Under the pieces are notes generated by a model. It searched no databases. It worked only from the letters and a program-made list of their open reading frames with translations, and was not told the origin of the DNA. A stretch of DNA of 64,000 bases from Lycium barbarum (lineage: Eukaryota; Streptophyta; Magnoliopsida; Solanales; Solanaceae), in the NCBI RefSeq assembly GCF_019175385.1, contig NC_083342.1:120714376-120778375 (forward strand). The letters are read 5' to 3'. Numbering within the stretch: position 1 is the first letter of the stretch; each line of letters begins with the position of its first letter. Below, one piece after another: positions 22,851-35,885 of this stretch. Both the position numbers and the translations under genes were made by a program.

Positions 22851-24359
22851 CGTAAACATATGGAGTAGCTCAAAATACTCATTTATTTCTTATTAAACAA
22901 GAGTTATACTTTTAGATTTGACGTTATATATAGATGATTCCACTATATTTTTGTGTTATATTTAATAAATACGTTATGAAACGCAAAATGTTCCATAACT
23001 TCCATTTAATAAATGTTTTACAACATAGTATACTTTTTTATGTCTCTATTTTAATTAAAATACAAACAAGGATTTTAAAAGAACTACATATCTATTGAAA
23101 TGGCTTAAATTTATCCTCCTTCTATCTATTCGACTCCGAGTGTCCTTAACGTTAATTTCCTGATTAGGAACACTCCTCCTTACACCTGTTGGACCCCAAT
23201 TGCCCATAACATTTGATTTTGCATTACACATGCCCTCATTTTAACGAGTTATGAAACGACATACGTGGGACTTTATTAAATAGGTGAACTAGTTTGATGG
23301 TCCACGTGGCCCTAATCATAAATAATGCGACCATCAGAATTTAACCCAAAACAATTAGAAATCATTTGAGTTCAATAATGGTGAAGTCAGCTTCATTGGG
23401 CTAAACGCCCTCGAGTTTGACAACCAACATACTTCAAAATTCAAATGAAAACATCTCAAGAGCTATAACTAATCTATATAACAACCCAAGAGTTCAACAA
23501 AACTTGATGGTTCTAATTCAGATTTCTTGTAAAAATGATGCTTTGGAGCCGGAAATATCTCAAAATCCCAGATCAAAAAACATCAAATTGATCCTGCAAT
23601 AAATTTTCAGGATTAAAATTCAACTCGAACTCCGATGATTGTTCAACGACAACGATCCATTGTTTTCTGGCAGAAAGTCAATGCAAAAAACAAATATCGG
23701 CGGAAATTAATTTAATAAAAAAAATTCTGTCTCAAGAAATGAACAAAGTTAAACAAAATAACAAATTTTCCGATTCGTTTGTATCACTTCTTTGACGTTC
23801 CATGTGTTTTGTAACTGTGGATTCAAAAGACAACAATGTCTTCATCCTCTAAGTTGAGAATTTTGGTTCAAAATCGGTGCAAACAAGTTCCAATCGATTT
23901 GAGATCTAAGTTCAACTCAACTTCTTCAGCCTTTAACAACAATGGATTCTTATAAATCCAGCCCTAACAATTATTGAACAAATGAATTAGGATAGGTCAA
24001 ATCATATTTGGGTTGATTTTGATACCCACGTGAATCATAGCACCCATTTATTAAAGTCCCACTTATGCCATCACAATTTATTAAAAATAATTATTTTAAC
24101 CCTACAATCAATATTAAAGACAATTGAAATCCAATAATAAGTAAAGAAAAAAACAAATGAAAACTATTTTGACCAAAAGGGTACACCGTTCAAAGACGTC
24201 AAATGTCAATTCAATATTTGGTACTTAAACTCCATAAAAACATACGGAAAATAAAAAAGAAATAAAGTTTGAGAAAGGAAAAAAGAAAGAAATAAAAAGA
24301 AAAAGGGTCCGTAAAATAGGGGATGAGGAGAGAAAGGAAAATAGAAGGAAAAAAAGAAA
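22851..24359. other. Intergenic DNA with a possible inverted-repeat element
   Basis: The segment ACGTGGGACTTTATTAAATAGGTG (23264 onward) is mirrored by CACCCATTTATTAAAGTCCCAC (about 24041-24062), so 23.2-24.1 kb may be another inverted-repeat element, but its ends are not clear. A CACGTG (G-box) lies near 24028, about 570 bp before the RFI2-like start codon. Purine-rich sequence (24240-24360) leads into the leader of that gene. Confidence 0.4.
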
Positions 24360-24403
24360 GAGGTGTTCACAGTTTTTGTACAGCCAAGCCTCATCCATCT
24401 TCC

Positions 24404-24430
24404 CAACAAACAAACAAACAAACAAACAAC
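24404..24430 (+). repeat. (CAAA)n microsatellite in the RFI2-like 5' leader
   Basis: Five to six consecutive AAAC/CAAA units lie about 170-195 bp before the start codon in what is probably the 5' UTR. Confidence 0.8.
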
Positions 24431-24599
24431 TCTCACCGCAATTCTCTTTCATCTCTCACCCAGACCCCCAAACCCAGCCTTCGCAATCGGATTCTCTTTT
24501 TATTTATTTTTCCTAGATACTTTTTTTTTCTATCTAAAAGATCAAGACAATTTTTTGTGTAAATTAATTAAGGTAGGAGTAAAGCAAGTTGTTTAAATT

Positions 24600-25604
24600 A
24601 TGGGGTTGAACGATGTGGATCTTCAAGATGACGGTGATGGAGGAGGAGATGGTGGTGGTAAAGAAGATAAGACATCATCGACGGTTGCGTGTTCGATTTG
24701 TCTTGAAGCTGTTACCGATAACGGTGATAGATCTTTGGCTAAGCTTCAATGTGGTCATCAATTTCACCTTGGTTAGTTCCTTTACCTAACTTTTAATTAA
24801 TTAAACCTAATTCTTACTCCTACTTTGTTTCCTAAGTAAGGGGAAAACTTGTTGGTAGTTAAATTTAGCACCGGATTGTCTGAGATCTGATTTTTCGATA
24901 AAGTTGTCTACTTTTTTTGTCCTTTGGGAGAGCAGAATTTGATTTTATGAAGAATTGTTGGTTAATTTTCTGTTATATCTAACTTAAACAAGGGGCTAAC
25001 TTGCACCACAAAGAATTGTTGTCATTGATTAATAGAGAAAATTATGCATTCTATAAGTGGAAACTTTGTTGATGTTGTCTTACACTTTGAACAAGGGGTT
25101 GCTTTGTGCTAATTTAGACCACAATTGACTAATAGAGAACGTTATGCTTTCTGTAAGTTAGACCACAAATTTCGTTTTTTCTGAGTAAGCTAGTGGTATC
25201 TGATGTTGGCTTGCACTTTGAGAGGACTCATCCTCACGTATTTCCTAAATTGTGACAACTGGGTAATCTAGTTAAATGGACTTATAACATGATGATGATT
25301 ATCTGCTTTACTTAGTACTTAGGGTTAGCTGTTAAAAAACATGGCATTGCATGTGTTAGTTGCCTGGATGGCTTGAGTATGATTTAGAACAGCTCGGCGG
25401 GTGAAGATGAAGGAATACTAGGTTTCACAGTTAGTTAAGTTGAAAAATTATCAAGAATGGCTAGACGGTCTAAGCAATTGTCAATTTGTTTTTTCGTACA
25501 GCAGAATGCTGGTTGGAAAATTAAAGATTCAAGGATTTTAGCAGAATTCTGTTAATTAAATTCTTGGATTCGTATTTCATAGTCAGAGGGGAGGGGAAGG
25601 TCAG

Positions 25605-25654
<50 letters not shown>

Positions 25655-25655
25655 A

Positions 25656-25692
<37 letters not shown>

Positions 25693-25762
25693 TCGAAGAT
25701 GATCGGATACCATCCTAGTCTCAACCATAAACGATGCCGAGACCAGGGATCGGCGGATGTTG

Positions 25763-25805
<43 letters not shown>

Positions 25806-25836
25806 CGGTTTCGGGGGGAGTATGGTCGCAAGGCTA

Positions 25837-25867
<31 letters not shown>

Positions 25868-28800
25868 TAGGAGTGAAGCCTGCGGCTTAATTTGACTTCA
25901 ACACAGGGAAACTTTCCAGGTCTAGACATAGTAAGGATTGACAGATTGAGAGCTCTTTCTTGATTCTATGGGTGGTGGTGCATGGCCATTCTTAGTTGGT
26001 GGAGCGATTTGTCTCGTTAATTCCGTTAACGAACGAGACCTCAGCATGCTAACTAGCTATGCGGAGGTATCCCTTCGCGGCCAGCTTCTTAGAGGGACTA
26101 CGGCCATTTATGCCGCGGAAGTTTGAGGCAATAACAGGTCTGTGATGCCCTTAGATGTTCTGGGCCGCACGCGCGCTACACTGATGTACACAAGCATACT
26201 TCTTTATTTGGGATTGCGCCTGTCCAGTTTTTGAGTCTTAAATCTGGGGTCAAGTAGCTGTAACAACGATACAGTTACATGAGCAATATAGCTGGTTCTA
26301 TGATTTCGGTATGAGAATACGAAGAAGGTTTTAGATGAAAACCAGTGAATGCCTTATCAAAAATGAAAACCAGGGAAGAAAAGGAAAAGAAGAGGATGAA
26401 TCTTCATGCTGAGATTTTGAAGCCTAATGTACAACAAAGACTTTTTATGACTTACAATGTGATTTCTGAAAAATAAGAAATAAATAAAACTACAATTTTT
26501 TTTATTTTTTTTTAAAATTAATGAAACATTACATTGCTCTTTGCACCATCTTTCTCTTATGGTCACCACTGATGATTTTCTACCATTTCTTCTGATGCTT
26601 TCCTTCTCATTGTCCTCTAACATATAATCTCCCTCACTTAGCATCAAGAATACCTAACACTTTGGCTTCTTCTCTTAATATTGGTCATAGAACATGCTCC
26701 CTTCAGTAGTAACAAAAAATGGAGAGCATGATGTAGTTTAGCTATCCAAAGTCTCGTGTGCGAATAGTATTGCTTTCTCTTGGTCATTTGTCAAGGTGGT
26801 CGACATGCAATCATCCCAGAATCCTACTCAGAAGGTTTCATCTTTTTGTCTAATCTTCTAGATTCTTGAAGACCACTTCGAGACTAGATTGGGTATGTAA
26901 CCTTGGTCACTGGGATCGGTTTTCTGTTATTATGGAAAGGATCTGGGTTTCATATGGTGGGGTCAAACCCAGATTTTCTCCCTGGCAAAGAGAAATTTAT
27001 ACCATTGGACAATATCCGTTATGTTCCTTTACATCCCATATTAGCCAGGGGTATAGCAAGGCTGCTGTTGCACATGAGGGGGCGTGCTGAAAGACATATC
27101 CATTAATTAAAAGTGTGCTTGCTTTAACAACTTAAGCTTTTAGATGAGATGTCACACATTTCAACAATTTCTAATACTAGTTTAGTGACTTTTAATTGTG
27201 CTGTCTCTGCTTAATTACTAACATTTTCATTCATAATGGTTCCTTAATAACTAAGTTATCACTATACTAGTTATATTTATTGTGTAGAAGACTGTCTACG
27301 GTCAATAAGATGCACGTGTTAGCATCGTTGCACCTACACCAAGGTGTCGCCTATGTGAGATGAGGCGTCCGTTCTGAAGTAAACTTTGTTCCAGGGCTTA
27401 AGCACATTTTTCGGTGATCCTTTTCTGGAGCTTCCCTGATCTTCAATTGTAGAAAGCAAGCCCAATGTCCTCTTTACCAACATATATATGTTTGCATTTG
27501 TCAATGGAATCTGGACTGAGTTGTCTTTTGGATCATGTTGTGACCAACGAACTTGAATTTCCACTTGTCTGCCACCATTTTATTTTTTACAAACGAAAAA
27601 CACCGTAACCATAGTAGAAGAAGAAAGGAGAAATATGGCTATTATTGTATTCTCTCTCGTTTAGGAGATTGTTGTGCTAATATAGCTGATTTTCTAAAAC
27701 TAACCCTACATCTAGCAATTTTATATGATGTTCTACAATTTCATTTGCTATATGACGTCTGCCATTTGTATCCACTATTCACTTCTTTGATATTATTTTA
27801 CAGTTTGCTTAATGGTGGAAGCCATTATCTTTCTAGTAAGTTCCTTTCAGAAACCATTTTCTATTAAGCATAACTTGATGGAGCTTTGGGAAATTTAGGA
27901 TTAGCGACCCTTATCATTTTTTTTTTTTTTGGTTGGGTGGGGGGATGGACGGTAGCGTGTAATAACCTCTCCTTTTGATATCTACAACAATTATCGTGTT
28001 GAATGTATTAGGGCAGAGAAGCTGGGGACTATTGAGTGTAATAATGTTTTGTTTGTGACGTTCTCTAATAATGTCTGAATGACAAGAAAATGGGTGTATT
28101 TCATCTTGTTGACAACTTCCCATTCTGGCAATTGGCTTGCAGATTGCATTGGTTCCGCCTTTAACATCAAGGGGCAAATGCAGTGTCCCAACTGTCGGAA
28201 AATTGAGAAGGGTCAATGGCTTTATGCAAGTGGTTGCCGTCCCCCACCTGATTTCAACATGGATGATTGGGCGCATGATGAAGACCTATATGATCTGAGC
28301 TATGCTGAAATGGTAAATATGAGTCATCTCTTACCTACTGTTCAGTAACCTAATAGTCAATCTAACCTATAAAAAAATATTAAAATTTCTGATCTATCTG
28401 GTTTTAGCGTGGGGGCCGTTGGACGTTCCTATACCTTTTTTCCCTGATAAAGACCATTGGGACGTTACTTTATCTGGACGTCATACTGGGAACTGATTGA
28501 AGATTAGTATTGAAGAAGTAGATAGACTTGCCTTATCTGACTGGCAATGCCTTTTCAGTTCTGTTTTTGTTTATATATGCTTTGTCTGTTTTGAAGAGTA
28601 TTGCCTAGTAGCATGTCCTTGTTATGATGTCCGTATTCAGCCACCCAAACCTTTATTGTTGGTTTAATCTCTTCTTGTTAGCAAGAGATGAAGTTCTTTG
28701 AGCTTAGAACTGTTAATTTGGTATTCCAAGAATTGTAAACAATCTGGGTAAAATATTTTTGATATATGAGTTTGCAGTTTCCTGACTTTGACAATTTAGG

Positions 28801-31800
28801 CTTATATAAACATTATTAACACGAATGGCCTATGTAAGTGTTTTTGTGGGACCTTCTATTCCTTATTTTTCCCTGATTAATAGGACATGTTTTTGTTAAG
28901 ATGTCCTGTCTGAAGTATTTGTTTGTATTATTTACAGTTTGTGTCATAAATAAATTATTTGCCTGCACATCTCATCGACCTGGTTTTGTCTCCAAAACTT
29001 ACACGAAACAATTAAGATAAATCCATAACACGAGATATCCTGATCTTTCACATTTCTAGAAAGTCATCTACAGTAACTTATTGAAAGGGTAAATGCACAC
29101 TGGATTTCTGAATAAGCTGCCTAAAGAATTACAGCAGGTTACAAGGTTGATCTTGTAAAACCCCACCAGTCTTGGTAGTCAACAAAGGTGCTCCATGTTT
29201 TTGTCCATCATAACGCTGACTCTATCTCATCATGAACATCCACTTGAGAACACATAGCCTATGAGTATAGCAACTGTGATATATACACTGGCAAAGTTGG
29301 ACGTGAGGACTTTCCGTTTTCAAATGTATTTCTGTCAATTACTTTTAGTAGCAAGAAACCACTGCAAATGGTGTGTGTAAATTTTCATTTCTCCTCCTGT
29401 ACTTCTAAGAAAAAGCTCCATTTCTCCTGTCAAGCTCGTGAACATTTGCTGTTGCATTAATAGTACCCAACTTTCTCTTTTCTGTTGCCTTCCTTTTCTT
29501 TCTGTGATCTGCTTATTGTTGATTGCATTTGTTTTCATATATCTTACTTACTGAATGCTTTATTTCCTGTGTGTGGTTTTGCAGTCATTTGGAGTTCACT
29601 GGTGTCCGTTTAGTGGATTAACTCGACTGCCATCATCGTTTGAGTAAGAACGATTTTACTCTGAATTTTTCTTTTCACTCTGCCTTCTTTGGGCCGAGCA
29701 TATCAGTTTTACTTTTTGGGTGGAGATTGATTGTGTCTTTTAACCCGTTTGGCGATTTGTTAATGATAATGTTGCCTCATTAAGGGAGCTTGTAATGTTT
29801 AAATGTCACTGTTCTGCTTATATAGTCTTTGAAAGAGAATACTGCCATAGTTAAGTGATTTACTTGATATTCTCTCCTTCAGACCTTTTAATGGAGGAGG
29901 TAGATTTTGGTGTGAAAAAATTATACTTGGAAGGAATTAGCTGTGTTGGATGTATAGAGATGAGATACTGGTGATGCCATGATAGAGCTCATTAGTTCTC
30001 TGCATAGTTGAAGGGACAATGCTTTTGCTTCTTTGCTGCTGTACATTTGTGTATATATATATATATATATATATTACATCACTATGTAAGTGCTGTATTA
30101 TTGACCTTGTCAAGAGAGATAAAGAGAGAGGACATACTGGTTATATATTGACATAAACAACAACATACACAGTGTAATCCCACAATGAAATTTTGCCTCT
30201 CCCCGTCTTGCTAAATATATTAGCAGCATAGGTACACCAGCAGAAGGGATAGCACGTCTTTATCTTTTTAGATTTACTGTGTGGTGACTGGTAGTGTCCC
30301 CGGGCGGTGGGGGGTTGAAAGCAGGATGATTTTTTTACCTAACAAGCACTGAGAGCCGCACAGATTAAGCATTGATTCGTTGCTATGTATTTTTTTCTAT
30401 GCAATATTGAGGCTGAATTTCGAGTTGAGTTTCAACACATCTCTTTCTTTGCTATGTTGAGGCTGAGTTTTGAGTTAAGTTTGAATACATTGTGTGAGGT
30501 GGAAGTAAACCATTCATAGAACATTTTGTATCTTCCTAGATCTGAAAGCTGGCCTATTTAGCTAGTTTGAGTTCAGGATGTTGATGGGTTTGCTGTTGGG
30601 ACTGATTAGCCTCAAGCATCTCAGTATCTCAATATTTGCGGGGCCTTGAAGTATGATATGCCCTCAGATCGCTGCTTTCTTTTTGATGGGCAAAGAGCTG
30701 AGATTATAATTTTCTTGCCTCATTTGATTCAACCAAATTAATCTAAGACGGGATAAGGAATATAATAAGCTCTTAGATTTTAGCATCAATTCAAGTGGAT
30801 CAAGCTTCTATGCTGAGGCTAAAAAAGGCCCATATAAGAGAAAAAAGATCCAAGATATTCTGAGTCTGCAAATTATTTTTTTTGAGAATATTTAAAAATG
30901 GGATAATTGGCCCGCCCCTCTACCCTTCTCCACTTAAATACCAGACTTTTTTCTAGGACAGGGTTCGAACTCATGACACGTGCCTAACCCACACATCTTG
31001 TGCTACACTCTTACCACTAATTAGCATATTCAGAGTCTGCAAATTATGACGCTGATAATGTTCTGTTCTTTCACTGAGAGCGTTATCACTAACTGTGCTG
31101 TTGATATCTTGCTATAAAGTGTTGTCCCTAGGTTTGGCTGCTATCTGTATTCTCTAGACTGAAGCTGGAATTGTACCTACATAAGCTTCTCCTAAAGGAG
31201 ACACCTGAGACCTTGAGGCTTACATACAAGCTCATTGGCGATGTGTTTGTACTTCCACTATTAGAACTGTTCCATTTGGACAATTAGTTTTATTAGGGGT
31301 TACAATTGGCTGGGTGACTTACGTGGAAGCTTTACTCGGACAGGCCTGTGTGACTCTTAGTGGGGTTGGTTGGAGAGGCTGGGCCAATGCAGTGTAAGCT
31401 GATTGAGGAAAAAGACTGGAAGAAACTATTTAATTTGATAAAAGGAGGAGGAAATTTACGTAACTGGGTGGGATGGTTTTAAAGGAAAATAATTAAAAAA
31501 TATTTAATTTGATAGTCAAAGTAATTGAACATAACGAGGCTGGAAGGGTGGAACAATGTAGAGCAGTTTGTAAGGGTGAAAGTGAGACGTGTGGATAGGG
31601 GATACATCACTAGTTTGAACTTGCTGGCAAGGAGCCTGATATTTGTATGAGAGCCAGGCTAGAGGGTTCATACTCCTCCGAGTTTTGAACATGTAAGCCA
31701 ACTAAAGCTGGTGCTGGACCAAGTTCACATGGAGCAAGTTATTTCCCTGTTTGCTCTATTAACACTAACATATAATTCAAATCTTAATTTAGCACATTCA

Positions 31801-34192
31801 TCTTTTTTGCTTTCGAAGGAGAACATGTAGTAATTAATTGTTTTTTTTTTTTTTTTTTGTTTTTTGATGACATGGGAACCTGCAGCCGCTACCCTTCGGG
31901 TGCGCACAGGGTAAACCCAGCTCCTGTGTAATAGCTCGCAAACAACACAGGAGAGATAACCCGCACTAGGCAAGCCCCGTGCGATGAGCTCGACCCAGAA
32001 GGCAAATCCCCTGCTGTCGTAGGCAGGGGGTTTTGAACTTGAGACCTCCGTTATGAAAGCCCCATGCTCAACCAACTGATCCACCCTTGCGGGTTAATTG
32101 TTTTTGCTAGAAAGCGAGATGGACTTCTGTTAATCTTTAAGCATATTAATTACTAAACACCCTAATCTGTTCCAGTATATATGTCACTCTTTCGTTTTTG
32201 ATGAAGTGTTTTAACACCATTCTATTAATAACATTATTTTATACGACTTCTCACAGGTTCCAGATTCAAATTCATTTAAGCAATCAAACTTAAACTTGGA
32301 TGTGATGATTACTCTATCAAACTACCCTTTTTCATTCAGTTACTACATTTTTTTTTTCCAGTACAACTTATATCATGCATAAGTCAAATCAACATCTTTA
32401 ATTCTTCCTGTTATATCACATGGAGAGTATAATTAGAACTTCCATACATCCTAATATTCCTTGTGACATTAGAGCTCCACTGCGGTTGCCGATACTCTGT
32501 TCTGTAGCTGCTTTCTATTCGGTGAGTAAACAGTATGTGCCTGCCATTGAGTTTTCTTATATTTACACACAAGAAAACAAAGAGTAGCTAAGAGCTAATG
32601 ATGAGATTTTTTCCTCTACTCTCTTGCTGTGGATGGAGTAGGTTTTTTCCTCCTCCCTTGCTTTTGCTATGCTGTAGATTTTGCGTGTTGTTGTCATGTC
32701 CAGGCATTTTGTCCCTTTTGCTTCTCTTCTTTTATTTTCTAATACTAATTCCTCTGACCCCTATAATTCACATTGCTTGCAGTGAAGGGGATCTTTCATC
32801 TAGTGCATGTAAGAATTCTGACTCTCTGATCTGCTGTGTAGTAAATCTTTTCTATCAAGCTTCAATAATGATGGGTTTTCGTACTTTACAGATCATGATC
32901 TTCTGGGTCAGCATGCTATATTTGCTGAACACACAGCTGTATCATCTGCTGCTCATCCATGCCCATATGTTGCCTATGTTGGCATCCACCCATCATCCTC
33001 AAATTCCAATGGGAATATCAATGATAGTCCTAATTTCAACAATCACTGGAATAGTCCATCTGTTCCCAGCGAGATGCCTGCGTCTTATGCTTTCCCAGGA
33101 ATGGATGTGCATTATCATAGTTGGGACCATCATTCTTCTTCTTTCCCTATGGCTAACAGTCGTGTTGGTGCTGCTGATCAGTCCTCGGTTCCCTCTGTTA
33201 CTCAGAGAGTTGCCAGAACCAATGCTGATATCCCAAGACCAGGATCTTTTGTCCCTCCATTCCTTGTTAGTCACGGGTATGATAAGTGGAATCACAGGCA
33301 ATTAATTTGTTCCTGATAAAATAATTATAAAACTCTGTTAAATATGGCTTCTAAGTGTACTTTACATAAAAGGTTCCCCCTACATTCCTTTACGTTTTTA
33401 TTTTTCTGTTTGGAGGGGAGGATGGTTAAGGGGTGGAGTACAGGGCCTAAAATGTAAGAAGAAAAAGGGGTATAGTGTTTGAAGGAAATATTGAAAAAGG
33501 ACTTAATTTTTTATTTTATTTTTAAATTCAATTTATTCCTGCTTTGAGATTACTTGAGACAAGTCGTTGTGGGGCTTCTGGAAAATCCAGAGTAAAACAA
33601 ACTTAGCTTTTTTATTACTCTTGTTTTTGCCTTTCATTGTGCTTCCACCCTACTTGGGGGGGGGGGGGGGGGGGGGGGGGGAATGTTGTTTTTGTATTCT
33701 GATTCTGATGTGCATCGCTTTTGCAGTTCTGCTGCTAGAGCTGGAAGTTCAGTTGCCTCACCAATGATACCTCCTTATCCTGGAAGTGTAGCTCGGGCTC
33801 GTGACCGTGTTCAGGCTCTTCAAGCTTATTTTCAGCAGCCCAGTAATTCACCAGCTGTACGCACTCCTGTTATGTCTGCTGGTCGAAGATCCAGCAATCA
33901 TAGAGGGTTGGCTCAAGTGGGCCCAGCTGCCTCATCATCTGATCAGGCTGGTGGCTTCTACTTCTATCCTTCAGGTACTTCAGGAAGAAGCTTTCAAGAA
34001 GCAGAAAATCCAGTATCCAACAGATATTGGGAACGGGACCACATGCCTGCCTTCCCCTTGAGTCAGGTTGACAGAGATCCTATTTGGGGGCCATTTCATC
34101 ACACAGGTGTTGGATCTGATACTGGTAGTCGATCTGGAAGCTTCCGCCCGAGGCATGGATCTGAGAGGATGCCATCCCAGAATCGGTCGTAA
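24600..34192 (+). CDS. RFI2: RING-H2 E3 ubiquitin ligase, RFI2-like
   Basis: Six coding exons: 24600-24771, 28143-28312, 29585-29643, 32783-32808, 32892-33276 and 33727-34192. All introns are GT-AG, and phases join cleanly into 425 residues. After an acidic Gly-rich start ([15 protein letters not shown]), residues 31-75 form a C3H2C3 RING: C31-x2-C34, C51-x-H53-x2-H56-x2-C59, C72-x2-C75. The Trp/Asp-rich stretch [33 protein letters not shown] and the exon 3 piece VHWCPF follow, as I recall for Arabidopsis RFI2, a RING protein affecting red/far-red responses and flowering. The long C-terminal part is Ser/Pro/Gly-rich and probably unstructured, ending MPSQNRS. It would transfer ubiquitin with an E2; substrates unknown. 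The first exon is split inside the RING between L57 and D58. Intron 1 (3.4 kb) holds an 18S rDNA fragment; intron 3 (3.1 kb) holds two SINEs. Exon 4 is only 26 nt. Confidence 0.88.
25568..26188 (+). pseudogene. Fragment of nuclear 18S rRNA gene inside RFI2-like intron 1
   Basis: About 620 bp match the central-to-3' part of plant cytosolic 18S rRNA in the sense direction. Landmarks in order are ATTCGTATTTCATAGTCAGAG, GTGAAATTCTTGGATTTATG, AAAGACGAACAACTGCGAAAG, TAGTCTCAACCATAAACGATG, GGACTCCGCTGGCACCTTATG, AAAGGAATTGACGGAAGGGC, GTGGTGGTGCATGGCC, GTTAACGAACGAGACC, and finally GCACGCGCGCTACACTGATG. Scattered substitutions and small indels (for example 'gatgccgagaccaggg' and missing bases near GTTGGGGG) show it is a decayed copy. 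The left edge carries a short internal duplication: GTCAGAGG occurs twice around a GGAGGGGAAG insert, and AATTCTTGGATT also appears just before the start. It should be spliced out with the intron. Identification is from memory of the conserved 18S sequence. Confidence 0.93.
30045..30074. repeat. (TA)n microsatellite in RFI2-like intron 3
   Basis: About 12 TA units after GTGTATA. Simple repeat only. Confidence 0.8.
30877..31032 (-). mobile_element. tRNA-derived SINE, 156 bp, 15-bp target duplication
   Basis: On the minus strand the element starts CTAATTAGTGGTAAGAGTG (A-box-like), carries a near-perfect B box GAGTTCGAACCC (30961-30972 on plus), and ends in an A-rich tail at about 30877-30890. 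A 15-bp direct repeat GAGTCTGCAAATTAT flanks it at 30862-30876 and 31033-31047, which proves retroposition. It lies antisense in intron 3 of the RFI2-like gene and is a different family from the next SINE. Confidence 0.88.
31846..32093 (-). mobile_element. tRNA-derived SINE, about 250 bp, full length
   Basis: Minus-strand order: CCCGCAAGGGTGGATCAGTTGG (A box), GGAGGTCTCAAGTTCAAAACC (B box), a GC-rich body with CACGGGGCTTGCCTAGTGCG and ACAGGAGCTGGGTTTACC, then CATGTCATCAAAAAAC and a long A tail (T run on plus at 31841-31858). A direct repeat TTAATTGTTTTT is at 31834-31845 and 32094-32105. It lies antisense in intron 3 of the RFI2-like gene. The split SINE at 12241-13711 is the same family. Confidence 0.85.
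33656..33681. repeat. 26-base poly-G run in RFI2-like intron 5
   Basis: An uninterrupted G run ends 45 bases before the acceptor of the last coding exon (33727). Length is likely to vary between individuals and to be error-prone in sequencing. Confidence 0.85.
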
Positions 34193-35882
34193 ATTTCTTG
34201 TGCTGTTTTGATGAGAACTGTGATTACTATGAATGAACCCAATTTATGTATGTTTTGAGAAAACGATCTATAATGGTTGGAGTCTTGTCAATTTGGCAGG
34301 TTCAAACTGTTTCGTGGCCATGAAGTGATCCCTTCTGATGGCCATGAGTTGTGTGATGGGACTGTGGCGTCCTCTTGTTTCTGTGCCGTGGGGTTATAAA
34401 TAACATCACAATGTTAATGGCAAAGTTCAAGCTAGTGGTTGCCTCTTTATCTGCAGTGTTTGGTTACACAGATTTCTGTCAGATTAGTAAATGGTTTCAC
34501 ATTATACATCGTCATTGATGAACCAAAATATAGTTTTGGTCGACAGAACCCGTTGTTCAGGTTGGTTTTATGGGTGAAGCACCTAATGCATCCTTGTATT
34601 AAGGGTGACAAAGAATAAGTGTTGAAGCTATTAGACTCTTTAATCATCTTATGGTAGTGATAATGGTTCTTTGGTACATTTTGAATGAAATAATGCTTAT
34701 TATAACTAGTCTTGCGAGAAGAGCCTAAAATAAGAAGAAAATAATGTTCAATTAATTGTGGACTTTTGCTGTGATGTTTCTACACCAACACTGTTTCAAC
34801 CTTGTGGAGTTGCTAATCTCTTTGCTCCTATCTACTTTTGGTACATGCAAACGTAGAGCTCAAAATGCTCTTATAATTACTACTTTACTAACTTGAATTT
34901 TAATAATGTCATTAATCAGTTTCGCCATTATTAGTCTGTTTTCTTGAAGTAACTTACTCATGTTAAAATTTACAATTTGTATATAGCTAACTAAAAATTC
35001 TTAGTGAAGATATGATATGATCCAAAATAAGAAAAAGACGTCAAACATGCGTAAGTACCCTAGTTCACTGTCAAACATTGATGCACAAGAAGTCTAGTGA
35101 TGAGTGAACTCATAGTTAAAAGATCTGATATCCTAAATTAGCAAGTGCACAGATGTTTCAGTAATATATATAACTATTAGACTGTCAAACACTGATGCAC
35201 AAGAAAGCTAGTTGCCACATAAACTTGCAAATCTTGAAAAAGATGATTGTGATTTGTTGAAAAATGAGATTTGATCAAGTGATTTTCAATTCTAAACATA
35301 ATTTAAAAGATGTGAAGAACATTAAGCTACTAGAGATCACACTTAGAGGAAATGAAATGGTTCAAATTAATCTCATGTTTTTGAAAATCCTCGTCCTAAA
35401 AGATAAAATCGCCAACACAGTTAGAATTATGAAGTATCTAGTCTAGAACCTTTCTAAATTAAGCAATTAATAAAAGAAATAAGCCACCACGTACATTTGA
35501 TCAACTAAATAACCCTCTGCCAAATTTACGTTAAACTTGGAAAATCATGGAGAATAATCCCTAACATAGAATATGCATTCAGTGAGACAGAAAGACGAAA
35601 CTCCTTCAATAAACTATCACATGAATTAATTAGTAACCCCAACCATGTTTTCTAATAATTACCCCTGGATAAAAACAGTGAAATTGACAAAACTACCCCT
35701 GAAGTCCTTAAACCCTTTTTTACCATCGCTTTTTCAGAGCAACGGCGCAAAGTATTTCTCTGCTTTTGGGGAGGTGCTTGTGTTGGGGTGATTGAAGAAC
35801 ATCTTTGACATTATTATCTTTTCTCACAAGGTTAAAACTTCTATCAAAACCTATTTCTCGTAGTCTTTCTTTTCATCATTTA
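34193..35882. other. RFI2-like 3' UTR and intergenic DNA
   Basis: The 3' UTR probably runs to about 34690, where AATGAAATAATG-type A/T-rich sequence could hold a polyadenylation signal; this is not fixed. From 34700 to 35882 I recognise no feature, apart from a direct repeat of TGTCAAACA(T/C)TGATGCACAAGAA at about 35069 and 35179. Confidence 0.45.
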
Positions 35883-35885
35883 TAA

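Noticed and set aside
24323..24596. Overlapping open frames upstream of the RFI2-like start
   Set aside because: Pyrimidine/purine-rich leader with a CAAA repeat gives spurious frames; no conserved residues.
25564..25890. 108-codon open frame on the plus strand
   Set aside because: It lies entirely in the 18S rRNA gene fragment; the open frame is incidental.
32598..33305. 235-codon open frame on the plus strand, apparently membrane-like
   Set aside because: It crosses RFI2 exons 4 and 5 in the wrong frame; the hydrophobic look comes from reading Ser/His/Pro codons out of frame. The spliced frame continues cleanly from the RING exons.
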